Of a DNA stretch of 64,000 nucleotides, positions 8,365 through 16,877 are shown in pieces. Origin of the DNA: Peptoanaerobacter stomatis (GTDB lineage: Bacteria > Bacillota > Clostridia > Peptostreptococcales > Filifactoraceae). Under the pieces are notes generated by a model that saw only the letters and a list, made by a program, of their open reading frames with translations, was not told the DNA's origin and searched no databases. Position 1 is the stretch's first letter, and each line of letters begins with the position of its first letter. The position numbers were made by a program, and so were the translations under genes. The stretch lies in NCBI RefSeq assembly GCF_000238095.2, contig NZ_JH815226.1, positions 98,850-162,849 on the forward strand, given 5' to 3'.

Positions 8365-9900
8365 TTATATCTTTTCCCAATATTTGCTATATGTTTTTCT
8401 AAAACTGATGGCTTCTGCTATGTGATTTTGTTTTATTTTTTCACTTTGCTCCATATCTGCTATAGTTCTTGCTACTTTTAAAAGTCTATGATAACTTCTT
8501 GCAGTAAGTTTCGATGATTTAAAAAACATCTGAATCAACTTTTCTGCATCACTTTCCAATTTGCAATAATATTCTATATGTTTGGAATTCATCTGAGAGT
8601 TATAATTTATGTTTAAGTCTTTAAATCTTTCTTTTTGAACTTGCACAGCAATATACACACCTTTTTTCAGTTCCTCGGATGACAGCTCTTCAGTACCATT
8701 GTTTGTCAAATCATCATAAGGTATAGGAGTAGTTTCTACAAATATATCCATTCTGTCAAGTATAGGCCCGGATGCTTTTTGTAAATAGTCATGTATCTTT
8801 TTTTCAGTACAAACACATTCTTTTAAAGGATTCATAAAATTACCACAGGGGCATGGATTGGTCGCCGCAACAAGCAAAAAATTGCTCGGATATGTCAACT
8901 TGTAGTTTACCCTTGATATTGTTACAAACTTATCTTCTATCGGTTGCCTCAATCCTTGTATCAATTTTTTATCAAAATTTAAAAACTCGTCCATAAACAG
9001 TATACCGCTGTGAGATAAAACCACTTCTCCTGGTATTGCCATTGCACCGCCACCAATAAGTGAAGTATATGTTATCGTATGATGAGGCGAGCGAAACGGT
9101 CTGTTCCTAAACACAATATCATCCGGTATTTCTCCTAAAAATGAATAAATCTTGCTCACTTCTATATACTCATCTTCATTTAACGGTGGCATTATTGTAT
9201 TCATTCTTGATGCCACCATTGTTTTACCGCTCCCAGGACTTCCTATCATAAACAGGTTGTGAAAGCCTGCTGCTGATATTTGTGCAGCTCTTTTTATCGC
9301 AGACGAACCTTTTACATCAGAAAAATCTTTTGAGCTCGGTATATTTATGTATGAGCTGAAATCTCCCACTCTTTTAAGTTCTCTTACATCTTGAAGATAT
9401 TCTATAACTTCATTTATATCTTCGGCGGTATATACATTTATATCCGGTATCATAGATGCTTCTTTTTCGTTGCTTTTAGGAATTATTACATTTTTTATAT
9501 TTTCATCTTTTACAAGACCTAATATCATTGCCGTTGAGGCTTTTATTTTTCTTAATTTGCCATCTAACGATAATTCGCCTAAGAAAGCTGTATTTTTTAT
9601 CTTCTCATTGTTCATAGCTACATTTTCGCTTAGTATGGCAAGTGCTATTGGTAAATCATAATGTGAGCCTTCTTTTTTTACATCTGCCGGAGACAGATTT
9701 ATCACTATTTTCTTTGTTATCGGATAATTAAAAAGTGAGTTTGTTATAGCCGATTTTATCCTGTCTTTAGATTCTTTAACTGCAACAGCCGGAAGCCCTA
9801 CAATAGTTATACCCGGCATACCTTTACTTATATCCGCCTCCACCGTTACCTTAAATCCGTCTATTCCATATGTACCTGCTGTTATTACTTGACTGAACAA
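8365..9900 (-). CDS. comM: YifB/ComM family Mg-chelatase-like AAA+ ATPase
   Basis: 511 residues from the chosen start. The N-terminal Lon-protease-like fold begins FSQVITAGTYGIDGFKVTVE. The AAA+ core has Walker A MIGSPGSGKTM (about residue 215) and the zinc-site-like ATNPCPCGNFMNPLKECVC. The C-terminal Mg-chelatase domain contains the SYHRLLKVARTIADM helix. In Haemophilus and Vibrio, ComM is a branch-migration helicase for natural transformation; the role in Clostridia is unproven. A TTG at 9900 is preferred over the upstream TTG at 9927, because AAAGAGGTG lies 7 bases before it and family proteins begin at this Met-Phe-Ser-type position. Confidence 0.9.
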   Translation of the reverse strand: MFSQVITAGTYGIDGFKVTVEADISKGMPGITIVGLPAVAVKESKDRIKSAITNSLFNYPITKKIVINLSPADVKKEGSHYDLPIALAILSENVAMNNEKIKNTAFLGELSLDGKLRKIKASTAMILGLVKDENIKNVIIPKSNEKEASMIPDINVYTAEDINEVIEYLQDVRELKRVGDFSSYINIPSSKDFSDVKGSSAIKRAAQISAAGFHNLFMIGSPGSGKTMVASRMNTIMPPLNEDEYIEVSKIYSFLGEIPDDIVFRNRPFRSPHHTITYTSLIGGGAMAIPGEVVLSHSGILFMDEFLNFDKKLIQGLRQPIEDKFVTISRVNYKLTYPSNFLLVAATNPCPCGNFMNPLKECVCTEKKIHDYLQKASGPILDRMDIFVETTPIPYDDLTNNGTEELSSEELKKGVYIAVQVQKERFKDLNINYNSQMNSKHIEYYCKLESDAEKLIQMFFKSSKLTARSYHRLLKVARTIADMEQSEKIKQNHIAEAISFRKTYSKYWEKI

Positions 9901-9928
9901 AAAAAACACCTCTTTTGAGTTTGTCAAT

Positions 9929-10036
9929 TTATACTAAATCCTATTTAAATTAAGATATCTTCAAATTATTTCGCTATCAAAATATATTTGATCATCATAT
10001 TAAAAAATATCTATGTTTAATTTAGACAATAGTATT
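9929..10036 (-). repeat. Dispersed intergenic repeat, family B, copy 1
   Basis: The reverse complement of this segment shares AATATATTTTG-centred sequence, an ATAGATATTTTTTAATAT-type block and the end TTAATTTAAATAGGATTTAG with family B copy 2 (32669-32863). Its ends are imperfect inverted repeats (ATACTAAATCC at one end, ATACTATTGTC read inward at the other). It fills much of the gap between comM and gmk. Confidence 0.55.
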
Positions 10037-10062
10037 ATTAAATTTTTATTCATAATAAGACA

Positions 10063-10107
10063 AGATTTTTGAGAATACAATTTTTATATAATTCCCAAAA
10101 ATCTCAA
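10063..10107 (-). terminator. Probable hairpin terminator after gmk
   Basis: The arms AGATTTTTGAGAAT and ATTCCCAAAAATCT pair with G-U allowance, 26 bp beyond the gmk stop. The following T tract on the minus strand is weak, so this call is tentative. Confidence 0.45.
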
Positions 10108-10132
10108 TAATACAACATTCTAAAATATATTT

Positions 10133-10777
10133 TTACTCTTCGTTTATAACTATATTGCCTTTTCTTATATTTTCCAGATAAAATTCCATTTCTTGCTTAC
10201 CATATCTTTGAACACTATATCTCTCCGAGTCTATTATACTTCTTATAAGATTAAGTGCATCGTCCAACTTATCGTTGACTACAAAATAATCATAATCTTT
10301 CATAATAGTAACTTCTTCAAGCATTCTGTCCAAGCGCTTTTTTATCTGCTCATCACTGTCCTGATTCCTTGTTCTTATTCTATTTTCCAAAACTTCAAAT
10401 GAAGGCGGAAGTATAAATATCAATACAGCATTTTTATATATTTTTCTGACATTCATAGCCCCTACTATGTCTATTTCCAATATTATATCCTGACCGTTGT
10501 CTATCTGTTCTTTTACCCATGCTTTAGATGTGCCGTAATAATTATCAAATACATTTACATATTCAAGCATTTCATCATTGGCTATCATTTTTTCGAAATT
10601 TTCTTTTGTAGTGAAATTATATTCTACTCCGTCTCTTTCTCCATCTCTCGGTTTTCTTGTTGTTGTCGAAACAGATAACTTCATATCGTCAAATTTTTTC
10701 ATATAAGCCTTACATAAAGTACCTTTTCCAACTCCTGCCGGTCCTGATACTACTACTAAAAGACCTTTTTTGTCCAT
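10133..10777 (-). CDS. gmk: Guanylate kinase
   Basis: 214 residues. It phosphorylates GMP to GDP with ATP. The P-loop is SGPAGVGKGTL (about residues 10-20). The GMP-binding segment STTTRKPRDGERDGVEYNF follows, and the lid carries RIRTRNQDSDEQIKKRL. The length is typical. It lies 19 bp after the yicC gene, an arrangement common in Firmicutes (yloC-gmk), and it is the last gene of the fur-to-gmk run. The remA and rpoZ genes that often lie between or after these two are absent here. Confidence 0.96.
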   Translation of the reverse strand: MDKKGLLVVVSGPAGVGKGTLCKAYMKKFDDMKLSVSTTTRKPRDGERDGVEYNFTTKENFEKMIANDEMLEYVNVFDNYYGTSKAWVKEQIDNGQDIILEIDIVGAMNVRKIYKNAVLIFILPPSFEVLENRIRTRNQDSDEQIKKRLDRMLEEVTIMKDYDYFVVNDKLDDALNLIRSIIDSERYSVQRYGKQEMEFYLENIRKGNIVINEE

Positions 10778-10796
10778 AATTATAATTTCTCCTCAC

Positions 10797-11675
10797 TTAC
10801 TCTATATTTTGTATTTGTTCTCTTATTTTCTCCAATTCTGCTTTTATATCCACAACCAGTGATATTATCTCTGTTTTTTGACTTTTAGAACCGATGGTAT
10901 TTATTTCTCTGTTCATCTCTTGCAATAAAAAGTCTATTTTTTTGCCGATTTCTTTTTCCTTTTCTCCCAAAAAACTTAAAAGTTGACTTATATGCGTATT
11001 AAATCTCACTATTTCTTCTGTTACATTTAGTTTATCAGCATATATGGCACTTTCCTGAAGTATTCTGGCATCATCTGCCTCCACTCCGTTTTTTGCAAGC
11101 AACTCCGATATTCTTTTCTGCAATTTTTCAAATACGCTTTGCAACATATCTTGTGTATATAGTTCCAATTTATCTATAAGTACTTTTAACAGCTCGACCC
11201 TTTTTTGCAAATCTTTTATGATTTTTTGTCCTTCTGCATTTCTCATTACACATAGATTATCCATTGCCAATGATACTGCATTTTTAACCATATTCTCCAG
11301 CTCTTTATTCGGCTCACTGTTTTTTGTCATAACTTCAGGTAAATTCAGATATGAAGATATTTTCATATCATTTTCTATATCAAGCTCTCTTTGTATCTTT
11401 TCAAAAATAACTTTATAATCGTGTATCTTTTTTTCATCTATACTGTAATTGTCAAGAATACTGTTATTATCTACCTGTATATATATATCTAAGCGTCCTC
11501 TTGAAACTTTAGAGTTTACTATAGCTTTTATACTGTCTTCAAAATAGTTCAGTTGTCTTGGCATTTTGCTCACTATTTCGAGATATCTGCTGTTTACGCT
11601 TTTTATCTCAACCGTTACCTTTGAGCCGATATCATTTAAAACAGCTCTTCCAAATCCTGTCATACTATTTGCCAT
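10797..11675 (-). CDS. yicC: YicC/YloC family endoribonuclease
   Basis: 292 residues, the normal family length. The diagnostic N-terminus MANSMTGFGRAV is followed by VEIKSVNSRYLEI and the C-terminal FLLQEMNREINTIGSKSQ block, which carries the conserved metal-binding acidic and histidine region. E. coli YicC has been shown to be an endoribonuclease acting on small RNAs; the clostridial role is inferred by homology. The start is supported by GAGGTAG. It lies 25 bp after the S9 peptidase gene. Confidence 0.93.
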   Translation of the reverse strand: MANSMTGFGRAVLNDIGSKVTVEIKSVNSRYLEIVSKMPRQLNYFEDSIKAIVNSKVSRGRLDIYIQVDNNSILDNYSIDEKKIHDYKVIFEKIQRELDIENDMKISSYLNLPEVMTKNSEPNKELENMVKNAVSLAMDNLCVMRNAEGQKIIKDLQKRVELLKVLIDKLELYTQDMLQSVFEKLQKRISELLAKNGVEADDARILQESAIYADKLNVTEEIVRFNTHISQLLSFLGEKEKEIGKKIDFLLQEMNREINTIGSKSQKTEIISLVVDIKAELEKIREQIQNIE

Positions 11676-11700
11676 AATCTACCTCGTCAACATAAAAATA

Positions 11701-13605
11701 CTACAAATTTTGCTCAAACCATTTCAATATCTGTTCAAGTCTTGATACCCTGCTTTTAATCTTACCTGTTCTTGATAAGTCGTGATTTTCACCTTTATAT
11801 ATTACTAATTTAGTTTTAATATTATTTAATTTAAGATGTGTAAACATCTGCACAGCTTGTTCAAGCGGACACCTATAATCTTCATCGCTGTGTATTATAA
11901 GTGTTGGAGTTTTTATATTCTTTACATTTTTAAGTGGAGAATACTCCCACAATTTTTGAACATCAAAATTACAACCGTTCTGATCTGTTGCAAAATAATA
12001 ACCTATATCACTTGTGGAATAAAAACTTATCCAATTTGATATACATCTTTGTGTTACGGCTACCTTAAATCTGTCTGTCTTACCTATTATACAATTTGTC
12101 ATATATCCGCCGTACGAACCACCCATTACTCCTAATCTTGAAGAATCTACTGCATTGTATTTTTGTAAAATTATATCTGTAAAATTCATCAAATCATCAT
12201 AATCGACAGTTCCGTATTTACCTCTTATATCTGCAAATTCATTGTCTTTTCCGTCAGAACCGTGAGGATTGGTGAAAAATACAAAATATCCCTGTTTTGA
12301 AAGCAGATACATCTCATATATGAAATTACTTGAATATAAAGTTTTTGGCCCTCCATGTATACAAAGTATCGCCGGATATTTTTTATTCTCATCAAAATTT
12401 TGAGGATATAAGATATATCCTTTCATATTTGAATTGTTGGAATTATACTCTATTTCTTCTAATTTATATGAATTTATATGCTTTTCAAATTTTTGTGAAA
12501 ACTCCGTTATGTTTTTAAGTGAATTATTTTTATAAGAATAAATTTCTCCGATATTCTGTCTGTTAAATCCATAAACTATAAGTTCGTCTTGTAAAAACTC
12601 ATATTCGTCTACACTTGTAATATTGTCAAAAAATAATTCTATATTTCCATTTTCAAGCTTATATATACTGCATTTTTCATCTTTCGTAAGCTGAAAATAC
12701 AATGCGTTTTTATGTTTTTTTATACTTCCTTTAGTTTTGTATCTTATATCAGAATTTATTGAATTACCTATGCCATATTTATTGTCAGCATACAAAGATA
12801 ATGTATTGTCTTTCAATCTGTATAATTTAATATTTTCATTTACACCGTAATCTTTTTGATAGCTTGCCATAACTATCATCTCGCTATCAAGCGAATTTAT
12901 ATATGTAAACTCCACATCATCTTTATCATATAAACAAACATTATCGCCTAATCCTATATCATATGAATACACTTTATTAAATGGAGAATATATCTGCTTT
13001 ATTCTATTTGCAATGTAATATATTTTCTTAGCTTTATAATCTACTGTTACATCCAATACATGATAATCGTCAGATATTTTGTTATATTTTTGTGTGCTTA
13101 AATTATATAGATATAATCTACCTACATCATTATAGGTATATCCCGCCCCATTTTCTACAAAGTTTATTCTCTCAATTTCTTGCTTAAAATCTTCTTTGTC
13201 TATATCTTCATCTATTTTTTCATTTGATAAAACCAATATCGTATACTTGTCTATTACAAAAAAATCCGATATATCAAAAGGGATATTAAAATCTTGATTA
13301 CTTTTTTTTGCACTTATGTCTTGTATACTTATTATAGATTTGAATCTCTTACTTTGTTTTTCGCTCTTAGATACATATATTATGCTGTAATCATCATAAA
13401 ACTTGGATATAATGGGCTTTTTTTGATTTCTTATTCGAAATGTTTCTCCATTTTTATAGCAAAACAATTTACTTTCATATACATTTTTATCATAATTCAT
13501 CTTAATCTGCTTAAACATAAGCATATCTGAAGATGGATTTTTTTCAAATGAATTTACAAATCTGAACTTTTTAAAATCATTTATTATATGATCTTTATTT
13601 ATCAT
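11701..13605 (-). CDS. S9 family serine peptidase (acylaminoacyl-/dipeptidyl-peptidase type)
   Basis: 634 residues. The N-terminal ~380 residues form a beta-propeller-like region with repeated YDIGLGDNVCLYDKDD-type strands. The C-terminal alpha/beta hydrolase domain has the nucleophile elbow GGSYGGYM (Ser near residue 497), the acid in HSDEDYRCPLEQA and the histidine in KGENHDLSRTG. There is no signal peptide, so it is probably cytosolic and removes small peptides. The start at 13605 is preferred over an upstream one at 13674, because AAGAGG lies 7 bases upstream of it. It overlaps the fur stop by 11 bp, suggesting translational coupling. Confidence 0.9.
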   Translation of the reverse strand: MINKDHIINDFKKFRFVNSFEKNPSSDMLMFKQIKMNYDKNVYESKLFCYKNGETFRIRNQKKPIISKFYDDYSIIYVSKSEKQSKRFKSIISIQDISAKKSNQDFNIPFDISDFFVIDKYTILVLSNEKIDEDIDKEDFKQEIERINFVENGAGYTYNDVGRLYLYNLSTQKYNKISDDYHVLDVTVDYKAKKIYYIANRIKQIYSPFNKVYSYDIGLGDNVCLYDKDDVEFTYINSLDSEMIVMASYQKDYGVNENIKLYRLKDNTLSLYADNKYGIGNSINSDIRYKTKGSIKKHKNALYFQLTKDEKCSIYKLENGNIELFFDNITSVDEYEFLQDELIVYGFNRQNIGEIYSYKNNSLKNITEFSQKFEKHINSYKLEEIEYNSNNSNMKGYILYPQNFDENKKYPAILCIHGGPKTLYSSNFIYEMYLLSKQGYFVFFTNPHGSDGKDNEFADIRGKYGTVDYDDLMNFTDIILQKYNAVDSSRLGVMGGSYGGYMTNCIIGKTDRFKVAVTQRCISNWISFYSTSDIGYYFATDQNGCNFDVQKLWEYSPLKNVKNIKTPTLIIHSDEDYRCPLEQAVQMFTHLKLNNIKTKLVIYKGENHDLSRTGKIKSRVSRLEQILKWFEQNL

Positions 13606-14020
13606 TCTTAGCCTCTTTTTCTTTACATTCACTGCATATTCCAACAAGCTCAAATTGATGTCCTGTAACGTCAAAACCTTCCACTTTTCTATCAGCCAAT
13701 ATTATCGGACAAAAATCTAAAACTTTTTTCTTTCCGCATTCCTTGCAGGATATGTAGTGATTGTGTTTACCGTAATCTTCTTTTACCTTGTACCAACGTC
13801 TGTCATCTTTTTCTATTTTTTCTAAAAATCCAATCTCACAAAAAGACTCCAAATTTCTGTATATGGTAGACATATCAGGTTTGGTGCTGAGTTTATCTCT
13901 TAAATCATTGACATTTATAAATCCTTCAGTATTTAAAAATATATCTATCATTTCTCGCTTCGCTTTTGTCAATCTCTTCTCTTTTGTCTTTAAAAGCTCT
14001 ATTATTTCTTGTGCATCCAT
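13595..14020 (-). CDS. Fur-family metal/peroxide-responsive repressor
   Basis: 141 residues. The N-terminal winged helix has DMSTIYRNLESFCEIGFL as recognition region. The metal-sensing dimerisation domain carries HNHYISCKECGK and the second pair CSECKE, the structural zinc site of Fur/Zur/PerR proteins. Whether it senses iron, zinc or peroxide cannot be told from these motifs. A TATAAT at 14057-14062 (minus strand) lies within a short imperfect inverted repeat about 40 bp upstream of the start, so autoregulation is plausible. It heads an unusual run with an S9 peptidase, yicC and gmk. Confidence 0.9.
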   Translation of the reverse strand: MDAQEIIELLKTKEKRLTKAKREMIDIFLNTEGFINVNDLRDKLSTKPDMSTIYRNLESFCEIGFLEKIEKDDRRWYKVKEDYGKHNHYISCKECGKKKVLDFCPIILADRKVEGFDVTGHQFELVGICSECKEKEAKNDK

Positions 14021-14387
14021 ATCACCACCACCCTAATATTTTATTATTTTTTAACAATTATACCACAATTTATTTTTATAGTCTATTAAAATACAAATAT
14101 ATGAATATTTTAGACCATATTTTAAGGCACAAAAAAACATATTCTAAAATATCATAGAATATGTTTTTTAAATAAATTCTTCATCCATAGTTTTCACTAC
14201 TCTTTTTATTAAATTTTAGAAATTTATTAATTCTTGCTTGCAAAAAAACTTACGCTGTTACTTATTTAAAACATATAATAATATACCAATAATATTATTA
14301 TAACATCATACAATAAAAGCAATTTTTGTAATACTAAATATAATTAAGTCTTTTTGGTTTAAAAATATTAATTCACAATATCAAAAT
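14021..14387. other. Gene-free interval between ylmH and fur
   Basis: It holds the fur promoter region (TATAAT at 14057-14062, minus strand), the hairpin at 14131-14173 and about 200 bp of AT-rich sequence in which I see nothing else. Confidence 0.6.
14131..14173. terminator. Bidirectional hairpin terminator
   Basis: The arms AAAAAACATATTCTA and TAGAATATGTTTTTT pair perfectly around a short loop, with poly-A and poly-T flanks. It is about 215 bp beyond the ylmH stop and upstream of fur, so it probably ends the division-cluster transcript. Confidence 0.75.
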
Positions 14388-15203
14388 CTATTTGTAATGT
14401 GCCAATGATATTCTTATTTTTCCTTTTTTTGAAAGTCCATTTGATGATATAAATACGAATCTTCCATAGCCTTTCACTGATATGAGTGAATTTTCTTCTA
14501 TTTCTTTTGATTGTGAAAATACAGGTTCATAGTTTACCTTCACTCTTTCCGATTTTATAACCGATATTGCTGATGCTCTTGATAAGTTAAAAGCTTCAGC
14601 TATTATATTATCAAGCCTGAGCGATGATACACTATAATCTTTTTTTACAAGCTCTATTTCCGTTTCAGTAAGCTCCTCAATAGGAAGTATCTTCCCTTTT
14701 ATAGAACAATGTCTGATTGATGTTATATTCGATATCATATAATTGCCGATAGCTTCGTCTATCACAACATCTATAAAATCTTTATGGACATATATGTCGC
14801 CTATTTTTTCCCTTGTTATCCCTACGGACATAAGAGCTCCCAGACAATCTCTATGGCTTATCTTTTCAAACTTGAAATTTCCATATAGTCTTAATAATTT
14901 TATAGGTAACTCCACTTCATATATATAATCAGGATATATGAGAAACATCTTTCTTTCACTGTTTTCGTTTCCGCCTACAGCTTGGTATGATATTTCATTT
15001 GAAAAAGCATTTAATACAGAGATGAATAATCTCTGTTCATATGGGTTCATAAAATCGGTTCTTCTTATATCAAAATTATCCAATACACCCTCTAATTTTG
15101 ATATATTCTTTATTATAAAATCTCTTACATCTTCCTGTTTTATAAATAAAGTATATTTATTTTTATCTATCATCTTGCACCAATCAGAGCTTATTTTCAG
15201 CAC
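14388..15203 (-). CDS. ylmH: S4-domain RNA-binding protein YlmH
   Basis: 271 residues. The C-terminal S4 domain (about 190-262) shows LRLDNIIAEAFNLSRASAIS followed by VKVNYEPV. The N-terminal part matches the YlmH family, with the HRDCLGALMSVGITREKIGD segment about one third along. YlmH is associated with stalled large ribosomal subunits and with the division gene cluster of Gram-positives. The GTG at 15203 gives this length; an internal ATG at 15173 is an alternative, and neither has a strong ribosome site. It lies 186 bp after yggT. Confidence 0.9.
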   Translation of the reverse strand: MLKISSDWCKMIDKNKYTLFIKQEDVRDFIIKNISKLEGVLDNFDIRRTDFMNPYEQRLFISVLNAFSNEISYQAVGGNENSERKMFLIYPDYIYEVELPIKLLRLYGNFKFEKISHRDCLGALMSVGITREKIGDIYVHKDFIDVVIDEAIGNYMISNITSIRHCSIKGKILPIEELTETEIELVKKDYSVSSLRLDNIIAEAFNLSRASAISVIKSERVKVNYEPVFSQSKEIEENSLISVKGYGRFVFISSNGLSKKGKIRISLAHYK

Positions 15204-15389
15204 AACAAATAAACTATTTAAAAATAATAGTTTTTTTTAGAAAACATTGCGATTAATATTATATTTATAAATATAATAAAATCCAATTAAATAATAAAAA
15301 ACAAAAATTTTCCAATACCATAAAAATCAATGAATTTGAAATTAATTACAATATATTTTTATACAAAAATAAAACATATCAATATAAAC

Positions 15390-15668
15390 TTAAAATATAA
15401 CAAAACAAATTCTTATCAAAACATTAAATACAAGCCTCAATAGGAAAAATGCTATTATAGGGCTTATATCTATAGCCATAAGCAGACCGAATCTGTCCAA
15501 TATATTTCTTATAGGCTCCAATATCAGATCTGTAAATTTTATTATAGTTCTGACAGGCTCTTTATATATATCAATACTTGGTATCCAAGATATTATAACT
15601 CTTGCCATTATAAGCAAAATGATAGCTTGATAAATCAAATTCAAAGCTTCTATAATTAGATAGACCAT
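15390..15668 (-). CDS. yggT: YggT family membrane protein
   Basis: 92 residues. Two hydrophobic segments (about 5-25 and 65-88) flank the family motif VIISWIPSIDIYKEPVRTI, and the segment ILEPIRNILDRFG follows. YggT-family proteins occur next to sepF across Gram-positive bacteria and cyanobacteria and are linked to division or osmotic homeostasis, with no defined biochemistry. The start overlaps the end of sepF by 13 bp and has AAGGAAG upstream, so it is probably translationally coupled. Confidence 0.92.
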   Translation of the reverse strand: MVYLIIEALNLIYQAIILLIMARVIISWIPSIDIYKEPVRTIIKFTDLILEPIRNILDRFGLLMAIDISPIIAFFLLRLVFNVLIRICFVIF

Positions 15669-16153
15669 CTATGTCTTCCTTTTTTTTCAAATTCTTGATT
15701 TATATTTGAATCTATATCCACATTAGGAGGTGCTATTACAAATATTGTATCTGATATTTTTCTTATATCTCCATCTATTGCATATATAGCTCCATTTATA
15801 AAGTCAAAAATTTCTTTTTGACATTGTTGTGCATTTCTACCTTCTTCTTTGTTATCTTTCATATTGGCAAAATTAACAACAACGATTTTTTTGTTTTTTA
15901 AACTGTCCACTATATTAGCAGCTTCAGAATACTCTTTAGGCTCATATATTATAACCTTTGTCTCTTTAGCTGTATACGCGTTCTCCATTTTTTTAATGTT
16001 GTCGCTATTAATAGACATAAATCTCGGTTTCAATGAAGGAGATGATTTTTCTTCTTCCATTTCTACATCGAAATCATCAACATTCTCCAAATCATCAACA
16101 TCATAATCATTATCTGTAGTAAATACGTTTTTTAGCTTATCAAAAAGTCCCAT
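15656..16153 (-). CDS. sepF: Cell division protein SepF
   Basis: 165 residues from the chosen start MGLFDKLKNVF, an amphipathic membrane-targeting helix typical of SepF. An acidic linker (about 20-40) follows, then the SepF core (about 70-155) with KIVVVNFANM and FINGAIYAIDGDIRKISDTI. SepF anchors FtsZ to the membrane and organises the septum. An upstream in-frame start at 16213 would add 20 residues but is rejected because AGGAGG sits 5-11 bases before 16153. It lies between yggS and yggT in the standard ylm cluster order. Confidence 0.95.
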   Translation of the reverse strand: MGLFDKLKNVFTTDNDYDVDDLENVDDFDVEMEEEKSSPSLKPRFMSINSDNIKKMENAYTAKETKVIIYEPKEYSEAANIVDSLKNKKIVVVNFANMKDNKEEGRNAQQCQKEIFDFINGAIYAIDGDIRKISDTIFVIAPPNVDIDSNINQEFEKKGRHRWSI

Positions 16154-16166
16154 CTTAGGCTCCTCC

Positions 16167-16877
16167 TTAAATATTTTTATTATATATTCTCTCTCCAAAT
16201 ATAAGCGTACCAAGTCTTACCATAGTTGCGCCTTCCTCAATAGCTATCTGATAGTCATTACTCATTCCCATAGATAATTCATCAAGTATGACACCGTTTA
16301 TATTTTTTGAGTTAATTAATGACATAAGTTCTTTCATTTTTTTAAAATATATTCTTGTATTCTCTTTTTCCACTTCGTAAGGAGCCATTCCCATAAGTCC
16401 TTTGATTATAATGTTTTTATAATTTTCACTGACTTGTTTTACAAACTCAACCACGCTATTTTCATCTAAGCCGTGTTTTGATTCCTCTTTGGATATGTTG
16501 ATTTGTATTAGGCACTGTATTGTAATGTCCTTATCTTTTGCTCTTTTGTCAATTTCCTTGGCAAGATCGACGGAATCTAATGAATGTATCAATTTGACCT
16601 TGTCTATGATGTGTTTAACCTTATTTTTCTGCAATGTACCAATCTGATGCCAATTATAAGACGGAAAAACCTCCGCTTTTCTCAAAAGCTCCTGAGGCTT
16701 ATTCTCTCCAAAATCCATAATTCCAAAATCAGCAGCCTCTGCCACTTTATCAACATCTACTGTTTTACTTACAGCTATCAGCTTAACATCTTGATTGTAT
16801 TTTGATTTTGATTTTGCCTCATTTATCAGATATGATATTTTTTCAAGATTTTCCTTTACTGTTTTTTCCATTGTCAT
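16167..16877 (-). CDS. yggS: YggS family pyridoxal phosphate-binding homeostasis protein
   Basis: 236 residues with a single alanine-racemase-like TIM barrel. The PLP lysine is in VKLIAVSKTVDVD, followed by FGENKPQELLRK, WHQIGTLQKNK, GLMGMAPYE and the phosphate-binding SMGMSNDYQIAIEEGATMVRLG. It maintains PLP balance rather than having a known catalytic reaction. Its start overlaps the stop of the HlyD-like gene by 4 bp (ATGA). It is the second gene of the ylm cluster. Confidence 0.95.
   Translation of the reverse strand: MTMEKTVKENLEKISYLINEAKSKSKYNQDVKLIAVSKTVDVDKVAEAADFGIMDFGENKPQELLRKAEVFPSYNWHQIGTLQKNKVKHIIDKVKLIHSLDSVDLAKEIDKRAKDKDITIQCLIQINISKEESKHGLDENSVVEFVKQVSENYKNIIIKGLMGMAPYEVEKENTRIYFKKMKELMSLINSKNINGVILDELSMGMSNDYQIAIEEGATMVRLGTLIFGERIYNKNI

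Noticed and set aside
14045-14075. PerR/Fur box at the fur promoter
   Set aside because: The imperfect inverted repeat around TATAAT is only 5-6 bp per arm and matches neither consensus well enough to call.
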